DNA of 64,000 nt from Pusillimonas sp. TS35. GTDB taxonomy: Bacteria; Pseudomonadota; Gammaproteobacteria; Burkholderiales; Burkholderiaceae_B. Shown piece after piece: positions 42,339 to 51,048 of this stretch. The first letter of the stretch is position 1, and each line of letters opens with the position of its first letter. The position numbers and the translations under genes are program-made. A model generated the notes under the pieces. That model saw only the letters and a program-made list of their open reading frames with translations. It searched no databases and was not told the DNA's origin. The stretch lies in the NCBI RefSeq assembly GCF_009857885.1, contig NZ_WWER01000006.1, forward strand, positions 62,001 through 126,000, in the 5' to 3' direction.

Positions 42339-42429
42339 GGCGTACCTGGTTTTCGCGGGCTATTGCGGGCTATTTTGGGCCGTCGCATCGGCCCGTGATA
42401 TGGATCATGAAAGTGCGTGAATAACGGGC

Positions 42430-43443
42430 TTACTTCTGCGTTGTGATGTTCGCTTCGGCGGCGACCTTCTTCCAGTGAGCGATGTCGCTCCGGATCATTT
42501 TCTGATATTCGCTTGCGCTGCCGGTGGCGTATTCCGCGCCTTCGCGCACGAAGAAGTTTTTCATCTCGGGCGTGGTAACGATATGCTGGACCGTCTTATT
42601 GAGTTTTTCGACAATGGCATCGGGCGTGCCGGCGGGCGCGAGAATGCCCCACCAAAGGTTGAACTCATAACCCGGAACGGCTTTGGCAGCGGGCGGCAGT
42701 TCGGGAGCGATAGGGCTGGTTTCACGACTTGTGATCGCAATGGGGCGGGCCTTGCCGGTGGACAGGGCCGGCAGGATAGATGGGCCGCTGGCTACCAGCA
42801 CGTCGACCTGGTCGCCCATCAACGCTGCGGCTGCTGGGCCCATACCGCGGTAAGGCACGTGCGTCATTTTGATGCCTGCCGCAGTGTTGAGCATTTCGGT
42901 GGCGAACTGGTTGCTGCTGCCTGGGCCCGAGCTGGAATAATTGATGGCGCCCGGTTGCCTCTTGGCCAAGGCGATCAAATCAGGCAGTGTCTTGACGGGC
43001 AGGCCGTTGCGCACCGCCACGATAAAAGGGCCTTTGGCCATCAGGGCCACGCCTTTGAAATCTTTCTCGGCGTCGAAGGGTAGGTTGTCCTGTATGGCGG
43101 CGTTCGTGGTGAAGCTCGACGATACGGCCACCAGCGTGTAGCCGTCCGGCGCGCTGCGCGCCACTTGTGCGGCGCCGATGCTGCCGCCCGCGCCGCCTTT
43201 GTTGACGATCACGACGGATGTGTTCAACGCTTGGCCCAGTTTGTCGCCCACTGCGCGTGCAAACGAATCATTGGAACCGCCGGGCGGGTAGGGAACCACC
43301 AGCGTGATGGGCTTTCCACCGGGGTAGTTCTTGGCCGCGTCCGCGTCCGGGTTGGCGGCCGATGCGGTGCCGCTGGCGGCAAGCGCCAAGGTACTGGCAG
43401 CGAGCAGCATGCCGAGTGAAGAAACTGATGAAAGCACGCTCAT
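42430..43443 (-). CDS. Bug/TctC-family periplasmic receptor
   Basis: A 337-residue receptor with an alanine-rich Sec signal ending near ASA-ANPD. VVPYPPGGSNDSFAR, NKGGAGGSIGAAQ, PDGYTLVAV, VPYRGMGPAAAALMG and LAPAGTPDAI are typical. ATG 43443 has GGAG eight bases upstream; ATGs at 43449 and 43461 are alternatives. It lies between the CitE-like lyase and the CoA transferase, all on the minus strand. Confidence 0.92.
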   Translation of the reverse strand: MSVLSSVSSLGMLLAASTLALAASGTASAANPDADAAKNYPGGKPITLVVPYPPGGSNDSFARAVGDKLGQALNTSVVIVNKGGAGGSIGAAQVARSAPDGYTLVAVSSSFTTNAAIQDNLPFDAEKDFKGVALMAKGPFIVAVRNGLPVKTLPDLIALAKRQPGAINYSSSGPGSSNQFATEMLNTAAGIKMTHVPYRGMGPAAAALMGDQVDVLVASGPSILPALSTGKARPIAITSRETSPIAPELPPAAKAVPGYEFNLWWGILAPAGTPDAIVEKLNKTVQHIVTTPEMKNFFVREGAEYATGSASEYQKMIRSDIAHWKKVAAEANITTQK

Positions 43444-43583
43444 GGTCATGTCTCCGTTCATGGATGGTGTGTTGGTTATGGGGTATGCGTTATCCGCTAT
43501 GCGTTGGTTGTGTACGGTTAGTGCATTGACGCCGCGTTGGTGCCGCGCTGGTTGATGTATGGCGTAGCCCTGATGGTTTGGCG

Positions 43584-44450
43584 CTAGCGCGCGTGCTTGA
43601 TAATGTCCCGGGCGCGTGCAACAAACGGCGCATCGATCATGACGCCATCGACCAGGTATGCGCCGTTGATGTTGTTCTTCGACGATGCCTCCAGAACCTT
43701 ACGGGCCCACGCGATCTCTTGTTCATTGGGTTGGAACACATCGTTGGCGACAGCGATCTGGCTCGGATGGATGCATGTCTTCCCAAGAAAGCCCAGGCTT
43801 CGAGCCTGCAGGGCTTCCCGACGGTAGCCATCCAGGTTGCCGACATCGGCATAAGCCGAGTCATACACCATGCAGCCCGACTGGGCGGATGCGATGCGCA
43901 GCGCGAACATGGTGGCATGTACGTTCCGGTCATCGTAGCGCGCGATGTTCAGCGGTTCGAATAGATCGCCCAGCCCCAGTTGGAGGCCCCACACGTTCGG
44001 GTGTGCACCGGCGATGGCGGCGGCATTTGCCAGCGCCGCCGGTGTCTCGATATTGGCGAGTATGCCGATGTTGGCCACACGCGCGGTGCCGCTGGCGGCG
44101 TGTTCTGCGCGGTCAAGCAATTCTGCGAAACGCCGCACATCGTCGGCGGACTCCGTTTTGGGCAGATTGATGATGTCGACATTGCGGTGACAAGCGACGC
44201 GCAGATCCGCATCGAAGTGCTCACTGCCGAGCGGATTGATGCGGACGATGATTGTCTGGTGTTTGTCGTGTCGACGGGCGGCTGTAAGCAACTCGCCGTT
44301 TAAAAAATCAGAGAGCGCCTCGCGGGCGTCCGCTTTCTTCGCCGGCAAGACAGCATCTTCCAGGTCGAAGCTGAGTGCGTCCGCTGCGCTGGCGAGGGCC
44401 TTGGGGAAAAGCTCCGGCCGAGATGCTGGAACAAATAACTTGCTGCGCAT
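43584..44450 (-). CDS. HpcH/HpaI/CitE-family CoA lyase
   Basis: A 288-residue TIM-barrel lyase of the citrate-lyase beta/malyl-CoA lyase type. It begins RSKLFVPASRPELF, with SFDLEDAV (28-35), then IVRINPLGSEHF, ILANIETPAALAN with the metal-binding Glu, and QLGLGDLFEPL with the second ligand. It should cleave a 3-hydroxyacyl-CoA to acetyl-CoA or a related product. It forms an operon with the Bug receptor and the CoA transferase, in the order lyase, receptor, transferase, which fits a transferase-plus-lyase catabolic route. Confidence 0.92.
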   Translation of the reverse strand: MRSKLFVPASRPELFPKALASAADALSFDLEDAVLPAKKADAREALSDFLNGELLTAARRHDKHQTIIVRINPLGSEHFDADLRVACHRNVDIINLPKTESADDVRRFAELLDRAEHAASGTARVANIGILANIETPAALANAAAIAGAHPNVWGLQLGLGDLFEPLNIARYDDRNVHATMFALRIASAQSGCMVYDSAYADVGNLDGYRREALQARSLGFLGKTCIHPSQIAVANDVFQPNEQEIAWARKVLEASSKNNINGAYLVDGVMIDAPFVARARDIIKHAR

Positions 44451-44523
44451 GAATAAGGTCTCCTGTTGCGTGGATTATGCATACATGGTGCAGCGGCGAG
44501 TGCCCTATTGACTCGTATTAAAA

Positions 44524-44538
44524 GATAGTTAATCTATC
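44524..44538. promoter_or_regulatory. Candidate LysR operator GATAG-TTAAT-CTATC
   Basis: A five-base inverted repeat with a five-base spacer lies in the 93-bp gap between the lyase operon and the divergent LysR gene, ending only five bases before the LysR start codon. That position suits autoregulation. Confidence 0.5.
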
Positions 44539-44543
44539 GTTTT

Positions 44544-45413
44544 ATGAATACAGACTTTCTTTCCACGCTGGTCGCTGTGCATCGTTACGGTTCCATGGCC
44601 GAGGCTGCGCGTCGGCTAAATATCACGCATGGCGCCGTCGCGCAGCAGCTAAAGGCTTTGGGCGAGCAGTTGGGTGCACCCGTAGTGGCTCGATCCGGAA
44701 AGACGGTGCATCTGACAGAATCGGCGCATCGCATTCTCGAAACATCGCAGAAAATATTGGATGACGTCGGGTCGCTTTCCGCACTGGCCAACGCGCGGGG
44801 CATTCAGGGTGAGCTGCGGCTGGGGGCGGGCAACACCTCGCTCAACAGCACCGTGCCACATATTCTGGCGAAACTCGCGGGGCGCTATCCTGCTTTGAGG
44901 GTGTCCATACGCTCTGGGCTGTCGTCCCAGTTTTACCCTTGGGTTGAAACCAACGAGCTTGATGCGGCCATCGCGCTGGAGCCACCGTTTGATATGCCCA
45001 AACGTTTGGGTTGGCGCGTGTTGAGCGAAGAGCCATTCTGTTTGCTCGCGCCGGCTCAATACGCAGGACGGGATGCGCTGGCGCTGCTGAGACGCGAGCC
45101 CTTCATCCGCTATGACCGCGAAAGCTGGGTGGGTCGGCAGATTGAGCATTATCTGCGCCGCGCGGGCATCGCCCCGCAAGAGCGGTTTGAGCTGGCATCA
45201 ACAGAATCGATTTCCCTGATGGTTCATAACGGCTTGGGGGTGGCGATTGTGCCCAATGCATGGAATCTCTGGCGCCAGGGTCTGAACGTCATCAGTCTGC
45301 CTTTGCCTGGCAATTGCCCGGCTCGCCGGTTTGGCCTGATCTGGTCGCGCTCGTCACCGCGCCTGCAGTTGGCAGAGGTGTTTTTGCAAGCAGCGATTGA
45401 GGTTTACGCATAG
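44544..45413 (+). CDS. LysR-family regulator
   Basis: A 289-residue regulator. The HTH reads FLSTLVAVHRYGSMAEAARR, then LNITHGAVAQQLKALGEQLG, and the effector domain follows at GELRLGAGNTS. It is slightly shorter than usual. It is divergent from the CitE-like lyase/Bug/CoA transferase operon and probably its regulator. Confidence 0.93.
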   Translation: MNTDFLSTLVAVHRYGSMAEAARRLNITHGAVAQQLKALGEQLGAPVVARSGKTVHLTESAHRILETSQKILDDVGSLSALANARGIQGELRLGAGNTSLNSTVPHILAKLAGRYPALRVSIRSGLSSQFYPWVETNELDAAIALEPPFDMPKRLGWRVLSEEPFCLLAPAQYAGRDALALLRREPFIRYDRESWVGRQIEHYLRRAGIAPQERFELASTESISLMVHNGLGVAIVPNAWNLWRQGLNVISLPLPGNCPARRFGLIWSRSSPRLQLAEVFLQAAIEVYA

Positions 45414-45450
45414 AAAAAAGGCACAAAGGGCCGTATCGGATGACGGTGCC
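45414..45450 (-). terminator. Candidate terminator of the kch gene
   Basis: On the minus strand GGCAC (45446-45450) pairs with GTGCC (45420-45424), an inner CCGT/ACGG stem is possible, and six Ts follow (45414-45419). It is read from the kch side and lies between convergent genes. The stem is short, so confidence is moderate. Confidence 0.5.
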
Positions 45451-45501
45451 CGCTGGGTTATTGCACATGCGCCCCGGATCGATGTGTGGGCGTTCCCCCG
45501 C

Positions 45502-46713
45502 CTAGGTTGTGGGCTTCTCGCCCTTCGGGGGGGAGAACAGCATATTCGCGAGCAAGGCATCGTCTATGCTTTCTCCCGTTACCATGCGCGTGAGAATCTC
45601 GGCGCCTAGGGACTGAAGCGAGAAAACGATATCAGGGTTGACGCGCTGGATTTTCTTTACGTGAGTAAGGGTGTTGGCCAGTGCAACGCTGCGTGTGCCC
45701 GGGCCGCCAGCTTCTTTGGCCGCCAACACAATGAAGGCGTTTTCCGAGTCGTCGCTGTGCAGCGCCATGATGTAGCGTGCATGCTCCGCGCCTGCTTCTT
45801 TCAATGCTTCGGCGTCCGTGGCATCGCCCACCAGGATATCTGTGGTGTCGGGATAGTCGTGGCTGGCGCCGTTCGGCACAATGACCGTGGCTTCATGGCC
45901 GCGGGAGGTCAGTGCACGGTAGGCGTTTTGGGCAAGCGGCGTGACGCCCGCGATGATGATATGGTTCTTGCGCATAGGTTTGTGTAGCTTTCCGTGTACC
46001 AGATGCTGGATTCTTCCGCCGATGACAGGGCCAGCGATGGCGCTGATCGATGTCGCGAACACAGTAATACCTAGGATGATGACGGATGCAGTGAACAGAC
46101 GGGCGGCAGCGGTGTGGGGCGTGATGTCGCCGTAGCCGACGGTGGACATTGACACAATGGAAAAATAGAACGCCGTGGCTGCATCTTCGATTGGCGGCTT
46201 GAACTCGCTACCCAGATACAGCGACCCCAGCACGGCATAAATAAGCAGAGACGTGATGCCAAGCGTGGCAAACAGGCTGCCCGCGGCGACGCTGGATCGG
46301 TCGAAGCGTCGCCAATAGAGCAGCAGGATGACCACCAGGATGACCGTGTATCCGACCAACCCGGCATAAGTATGCGTGCGCAGCAGATAATAAATGACGC
46401 TGCCGATAAGCAAAAGCAGCGCAGCCGCCCACGCTATACGCGCGCGCAATATCAGGCCCAGCGCCATGACGGCCAGCACCCCGCCCAGCACAATTCGCAA
46501 CAGCATGGGCAGGCCCAGCGACCCCATGAAAGCCTGCACATTGGCGGCATCGAGCCATCCTGTCCATGACGTCGGGTGCTGCACATAAATGGCGTCCAGG
46601 CCTGGCCGCAGCAGCGCCAGCCCGTTGATGGCCACCAGCACCGCCAGCACCCAATGCAGCGGCAATTTGTCGTGCCACGCTTTTATTCTGTTCTGGATGC
46701 GGCGTATGTCCAT
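45502..46713 (-). CDS. kch: Voltage-gated-type potassium channel Kch
   Basis: A 403-residue inner-membrane potassium channel with a cytosolic RCK domain. Six hydrophobic helices end in the selectivity filter STVGYGDI, followed by TASVIILGITVFATSISAI. The RCK Rossmann fold begins NHIIIAGVTPLAQNA and continues DILVGDATDAEALKEAG. The match to E. coli Kch is along the whole length, including the ARLFT and LGAEILTRM segments. ATG 46713 fits the E. coli start; ATG 46827 would add 38 residues without homology. Confidence 0.93.
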   Translation of the reverse strand: MDIRRIQNRIKAWHDKLPLHWVLAVLVAINGLALLRPGLDAIYVQHPTSWTGWLDAANVQAFMGSLGLPMLLRIVLGGVLAVMALGLILRARIAWAAALLLLIGSVIYYLLRTHTYAGLVGYTVILVVILLLYWRRFDRSSVAAGSLFATLGITSLLIYAVLGSLYLGSEFKPPIEDAATAFYFSIVSMSTVGYGDITPHTAAARLFTASVIILGITVFATSISAIAGPVIGGRIQHLVHGKLHKPMRKNHIIIAGVTPLAQNAYRALTSRGHEATVIVPNGASHDYPDTTDILVGDATDAEALKEAGAEHARYIMALHSDDSENAFIVLAAKEAGGPGTRSVALANTLTHVKKIQRVNPDIVFSLQSLGAEILTRMVTGESIDDALLANMLFSPPKGEKPTT

Positions 46714-47143
46714 CGGAGATTGTTGGCTTGCGAGTAAGTCAGCCGCGCCCTGGCTGGCGCCTGCCAATGTGGTGGCGCGAACAAAAGGCAGATCCGTTTG
46801 CACATGCCGAGCAAAACGTGTCGACATCGTGCACGGATCTGGAGCATCCCTTTAACGGACTTAAGACGAGGCCGGTAGAGATACGACAAGTAAAAGAAAT
46901 TATTTTACCCGCATCCAGCGCCCGCCCGGCGGCTGTTCTTCAGGTCGGCCGTCGCACGTGCCGCAAGGGTCGGTGGTGTGTTTGCGTGATGTGTTGGCTT
47001 CGTGAGCTTATGCGTTTTTCCAGCGTTCGCGGAAGTTAGGGCGTGCCCTCTATTTATAAAAAAGCAAGGGTATACCCTAATATTATCATATGATCATATA
47101 TATAACTAGATGATAGAATTCGTCCGCTATTAAAGGATGCACT
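46714..47143. other. Intergenic region between kch and the MatC-like carrier
   Basis: About 430 bp with no supported gene. An inverted repeat GTAAAA-N7-TTTTAC (46890-46908) lies on the kch side and may belong to its promoter. The right end is AT-rich and contains the two palindromes listed separately. The kch frame stays open to 46827 but does not look like protein. Confidence 0.4.
47067..47099. promoter_or_regulatory. Two palindromes upstream of the carrier operon
   Basis: AGGGTATACCCT (47067-47078) and ATATGATCATAT (47088-47099) are perfect 12-bp palindromes, 45 to 75 bp before ATG 47144, next to AT-rich sequence likely to hold the promoter. The operon ends with a HutC-type GntR gene, whose family often binds short palindromes with a central TA, so these are good candidates for its operator. 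Confidence 0.55.
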
Positions 47144-48433
47144 ATGACGCTCGTTATCATTGGCGCGATTCTGCTGTCTATCGCGGTCGGCTACAAAACC
47201 AAGATAAACATTGGTTTCTTCGCCATTATTTTTGCCTACCTGATCGGCAGTTTCGGCATGGGGATGAAGTCTTCCCAGGTCATCGAATTCTGGCCCATTA
47301 AAATCTTCTTCATCATTCTGGCTGTCACGCTGTTCTACAACTTTGCGATGGCCAATGGCGCCCTCGAAAAACTGGCCAATCATCTGCTATATGCCTGTCG
47401 GCGTTTTCCGGCAGCGCTGCCCTTGGCGGTTTTCGCGGCGGCCACCCTTATTGCCGCGCTGGGAGCCGGGTTCTATACGGTGCTGGCTTTTATGGCGCCC
47501 ATGACGCTGCTGCTGTGCCAGAAAACCGGAATGAGTAAGGTGATTGGCGGCATGGCGGTCAACTATGGAGCCCTGGCAGGCGCCAACTTCATGACCTCGC
47601 AAAGCGGTGTGATCTTTCGCGGCTTGATGGAGCGGGCCGGCGTCAGCGCACCGGATGCATTCGCCAATGCGACGGCGGCCTTTGCAGCGACACTCTTGCT
47701 GCCTATAGTGGTCATTGGCGGCTACCTGCTGCTGCGTCGCGGCGGGCTGAATATCCAGATTGCCGCCGAAAAACCGGCACCGTTTGACGGCAAGCAGAAG
47801 CAATCGTTGATATTGATTGTGACGCTGATGGCGATCCTCCTCGTGGTGCCAATGCTCAGCATCCTGTTTCCGGACAGTGCTCAGATCAAGTACCTGAACT
47901 CGAAGATTGATATTGCGTTCCTGGCTATTATTTTTGCGGTGATCAGCCTGTTTCTGAAGCTCGCTGACGAGAGGAAAGTAGTTGCCGCCGTGCCTTGGGG
48001 CACGCTCATCATGATCTGCGGGGTGGGCATGTTGATCGAGGTGGCTATTAAAGCAGGTGTGATCGATGTGTTGTCGCACTGGGTGTCGGCCACAATTCCG
48101 GTCATGATGATTCCGCTCGCCATGTGCATCATCGGCGCCATCATGTCGCTGTTCTCCAGCACGCTGGGCGTCGTGACGCCAGCATTGTTCCCGATTGTGC
48201 CGGCCATCGCGGCGGCCACTGGCTACAACCCCATGATTCTGTTCGTGTGCATCATCGTCGGTGCGCAATCGTCGGCCATCTCGCCTTTCTCGTCCGGCGG
48301 CAGCCTGATCCTCGGTTCGGCACCGCAGGATGCGGACAAAGCCGCGCTTTTTAATGATCTGCTGTTCCGTGCTGTGCCGCTGGGCTTCGCGGCAGCGCTG
48401 GTTGCTGCAGTGATTCTCCAGGCTATTCTGTGA
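47144..48433 (+). CDS. MatC/DASS-like dicarboxylate carrier
   Basis: A 429-residue inner-membrane protein with about eleven hydrophobic segments, of the ion-transporter superfamily (SLC13/MatC). FYTVLAFMAPMTLLLCQKTG, NYGALAGANFMTSQSGVIFR and the late SSTLGVVTPALFPIVPAIAA and QSSAISPFSSGGS loops are typical, the last two with the small-residue motifs of the substrate site. It probably imports a dicarboxylate such as malonate. It starts a three-gene operon with an amidohydrolase and a GntR regulator. Confidence 0.88.
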   Translation: MTLVIIGAILLSIAVGYKTKINIGFFAIIFAYLIGSFGMGMKSSQVIEFWPIKIFFIILAVTLFYNFAMANGALEKLANHLLYACRRFPAALPLAVFAAATLIAALGAGFYTVLAFMAPMTLLLCQKTGMSKVIGGMAVNYGALAGANFMTSQSGVIFRGLMERAGVSAPDAFANATAAFAATLLLPIVVIGGYLLLRRGGLNIQIAAEKPAPFDGKQKQSLILIVTLMAILLVVPMLSILFPDSAQIKYLNSKIDIAFLAIIFAVISLFLKLADERKVVAAVPWGTLIMICGVGMLIEVAIKAGVIDVLSHWVSATIPVMMIPLAMCIIGAIMSLFSSTLGVVTPALFPIVPAIAAATGYNPMILFVCIIVGAQSSAISPFSSGGSLILGSAPQDADKAALFNDLLFRAVPLGFAAALVAAVILQAIL

Positions 48434-48450
48434 CAGGGCGAATCCAGACA

Positions 48451-49260
48451 ATGAAAATAGTAGATACGCACGCCCATATCTTTTCTAGGCACGGCGCATT
48501 TATTGCAGATGCCCGCTATCGTCCGTCCACGGACGCGACCGTGACCGAATACTTGACCAACCTTGATCGCCACGGCATTCAGTATGGTGTCCTGATCCAG
48601 CCCAGCTTCTTTGGCGTGGACAATAGCGAAATGCTGGCCGCGATCGCTGCGCATCCCGATCGCTTGAAAGGCATTGCCGTGGTGCCAACGGATATCGATG
48701 CAGCGGCGCTGCAGTCGTTGACGCGCCAGGGCATCGTGGGTGCGCGTCTGAACCTGTTTGGCAAGCCGCTGCCGAATCTGCGCGATCCGTGCTGGCAGGC
48801 CTTCCTGTCTCGCGCGGGGCAGCAGGGCTGGCAATTGGAACTGCATTGCCCACCTGATTACCTGCGCACATTGTTGTCTGGTCTTGCCGACTACGCAGGG
48901 CCAGTTGTCATCGACCACCTGGGACGCGTTGATCCTGCCAAGGGCATCGCGGATGCTGATTATCGAGCCGCGCTCAGCATGCTGGACCCTGAGCGCCATT
49001 GGGTGAAGGTCTCAGGTTATTACCGTCTGGGCCACGGCGATCAAGGCGAGCGTCATGCGCATGAAGCATTGCAACTGCTGCTGGAGCGCGGTATGCATGA
49101 ACGGCTGGTATGGGGCAGTGACTGGCCTCATACCCAGCATGACGATCAGGTACACTACGACGCAACAATAGGCTTCCTGAACTCGCTGATCCCTAACGAG
49201 GCTTTGCGTATGCGGGTCCTGGGGGATAACGCCTTGAAACTGTTCGGCTTCGCGCCATGA
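48451..49260 (+). CDS. Amidohydrolase 2 family metal-dependent hydrolase
   Basis: A 269-residue TIM-barrel hydrolase of the group that includes 2-pyrone-4,6-dicarboxylate lactonase. Metal-site residues are in DTHAHIF (HxH near residue 6-8), the ELHCPPD His, VIDHLGRVD and WGSDWPHTQ (late Asp). It should hydrolyse a lactone or cyclic acid; the PDC lactonase match is by pattern only. ATG 48451 is preferred to the GTG at 48430 that overlaps the carrier stop. It is followed by a HutC-type regulator. Confidence 0.88.
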   Translation: MKIVDTHAHIFSRHGAFIADARYRPSTDATVTEYLTNLDRHGIQYGVLIQPSFFGVDNSEMLAAIAAHPDRLKGIAVVPTDIDAAALQSLTRQGIVGARLNLFGKPLPNLRDPCWQAFLSRAGQQGWQLELHCPPDYLRTLLSGLADYAGPVVIDHLGRVDPAKGIADADYRAALSMLDPERHWVKVSGYYRLGHGDQGERHAHEALQLLLERGMHERLVWGSDWPHTQHDDQVHYDATIGFLNSLIPNEALRMRVLGDNALKLFGFAP

Positions 49261-49275
49261 TTCCTTTATCCGTCC

Positions 49276-50019
49276 ATGCACCCGCCCGCAGCCGTTTCCA
49301 CGTCTCTGGATGATCTCAGCGTTCCACGCTACGAGCGGGTTCGCCTGGCCCTGCAGGCGCGTATTGCAGACCATGTCTGGGACGCCGCCGCGCCCATTCC
49401 CACAGAGCAGGTCTTGTCTGCGGAGTTCGACGTGTCGGTCGGGACCATTCGCAAAGCGGTCGAGCGCCTTGTCAAGGACGGGTTGCTGGTAAAGGTCCAG
49501 GGTAAGGGTACGTTCATCAAGCGCCCCGATTTCAAGAATTCTCTGCTGCGCTTTTTTCGCTATCGAAACCAGGCTGGCGAACCGGTTGTGCCTACAGGGG
49601 TGGTCAAGCAGGTCGACATTGCTGATCCGGTGAGTTTCATCAATCAACGGCTTGGCTTGGGCCCTGCCGATCGCCTCATTCACCTGCAGCGCGTACGATT
49701 GGTCGAACATGCGGCGGTGCTGAGCGAAAGCATCTGGCTTCCGTACGCGCTGTTCGCCAAACTGGCCGACATGCCGCTCGAGCGTTTTGGCAACCTGTTG
49801 TATCCCTTTTACGACCAGGTCTGCGGCCAGTTTGTGTCGTCCGCAGTCGAAACTCTATCTTTTGTCAGCGACCATACTGACGAGTACCTTGGCAGCAGAC
49901 GGGGCGAGTTGCTCGTCAAAATCGAGCGCATCGCCCGTAATCTACAAGGCGGTCCAATCGAATACCGCGTGTCTTACGGCCGGCCCCAGAATTTCCGGTA
50001 TGAGGTACGGATCAACTGA
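49276..50019 (+). CDS. GntR-family regulator, HutC type
   Basis: A 247-residue regulator with the N-terminal winged helix (ARIADHVWDAAAPIPTEQVL, then SAEFDVSVGTIRKAVERLV) and a C-terminal UTRA ligand domain (FFRYRNQAG, RLIHLQRVR, YRVSYGRPQNFRYEV). HutC-type proteins usually repress the operon that makes the enzymes for their ligand. It is the last gene of the carrier/amidohydrolase operon and probably acts at the palindromes near 47067-47099. Confidence 0.93.
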   Translation: MHPPAAVSTSLDDLSVPRYERVRLALQARIADHVWDAAAPIPTEQVLSAEFDVSVGTIRKAVERLVKDGLLVKVQGKGTFIKRPDFKNSLLRFFRYRNQAGEPVVPTGVVKQVDIADPVSFINQRLGLGPADRLIHLQRVRLVEHAAVLSESIWLPYALFAKLADMPLERFGNLLYPFYDQVCGQFVSSAVETLSFVSDHTDEYLGSRRGELLVKIERIARNLQGGPIEYRVSYGRPQNFRYEVRIN

Positions 50020-50083
50020 CGGTGCCGCAGCATACGCTTTGCGGCTAAAGCTGCTCCATCAATTGGTATTTCAACCGGCGGTT

Positions 50084-51043
50084 TTATGTTCTTGCAGCCA
50101 GCCATTCGTGAACCATACCGGCGATATCATCGCTGTTATTGTCCAGCATCATGACATGAGAGTTTCCTTCGATGCCTTGTTTTTCAAGCCACAGCAGGCT
50201 TGCGTTGGCGTGACAGTCGATAAATGCCTGTATTTGCGCTGCGAGTATGCTCCAGCGGTCATCGGCCGCTATATTGCCACCTAGTACGATCAGGGTGGGG
50301 AGGGCGCTGAGCGGGCTGCGCTCATGCGGGATGCCGGCCGGTTCAATGGCGACCAGGCTGCGTACTAGATGGGGGTGCTGCCAGGCAAGCTTGAGCGCCA
50401 GGGGGCCGGATTGTGAATGGCAGACAATAGAGGCGGGGCCGATGCGTTCCAGCAGGGCCTGAAAAGCAGCAATCATCGCGGCGTTGGTATGCGTCCAGCG
50501 CGGCACCATCTGCTTGCAGAACTGGTCAAAATGGTTAACCGGAAAGCGAGTGTTTGGGTATGGCCTTCGCAGTGCGGGGTCGGTGTGGTAGCTGCCTGGG
50601 CCGTATCCAATGCGAAAACGGGTGTACACATCATCCGCGGTCTGGATGATCGGCGGTGCCGGCCAGATGGTCGGGGTGGGGGCGAAGCCTGAGCGGCCGC
50701 GTTCGACAGCGTCGCACAGATAAACGTCCCAGCCCTGCTGCAGAAAGTAGTTGAGCCAGCCGTCGCGGCCATCGGGGGTGGTTTCCCAAGCCGCGCCGGT
50801 CATCGCGCCACCATGCCAGAGCACCAATGGCCCCTTGCCGTTCGGGGCGTGGGGCAGGAAGTACTGCACGTACATCTGCTCGACCACATAGGTGCCGTTC
50901 AGGTCGATTTTCACCGGCTGCCCGCCTTCGCTCATGATCTGTTCGAAGCTCGGCTGCCCCGAAAGCTGAACCTGCCGCCCGCCGATATGAAACGAGCCTA
51001 AGGCGCGCAGGCAGATAGGGCGGTGTGTGGCACAGTGCGGCAT
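50084..51043 (-). CDS. Alpha/beta-hydrolase family protein
   Basis: A 319-residue cytosolic hydrolase. The nucleophile elbow is CHSQSGPLAL, the oxyanion strand is LVLWHGGAMTG, and the late catalytic His is in GNSHVMMLDN. It resembles esterase-type proteins (PF12697 group). ATG 51043 is six bases after the end of the upstream Bug gene, so the two are an operon. The long upstream frame extension is shadow of the Bug gene. A carboxylester or lactone of the Bug ligand is a plausible target. Confidence 0.88.
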   Translation of the reverse strand: MPHCATHRPICLRALGSFHIGGRQVQLSGQPSFEQIMSEGGQPVKIDLNGTYVVEQMYVQYFLPHAPNGKGPLVLWHGGAMTGAAWETTPDGRDGWLNYFLQQGWDVYLCDAVERGRSGFAPTPTIWPAPPIIQTADDVYTRFRIGYGPGSYHTDPALRRPYPNTRFPVNHFDQFCKQMVPRWTHTNAAMIAAFQALLERIGPASIVCHSQSGPLALKLAWQHPHLVRSLVAIEPAGIPHERSPLSALPTLIVLGGNIAADDRWSILAAQIQAFIDCHANASLLWLEKQGIEGNSHVMMLDNNSDDIAGMVHEWLAART

Positions 51044-51048
51044 CGAGC

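Noticed and set aside
47387-48451. Minus-strand open frame over the carrier gene
   Set aside because: His/Arg/Gln-rich shadow of a hydrophobic protein on the other strand.
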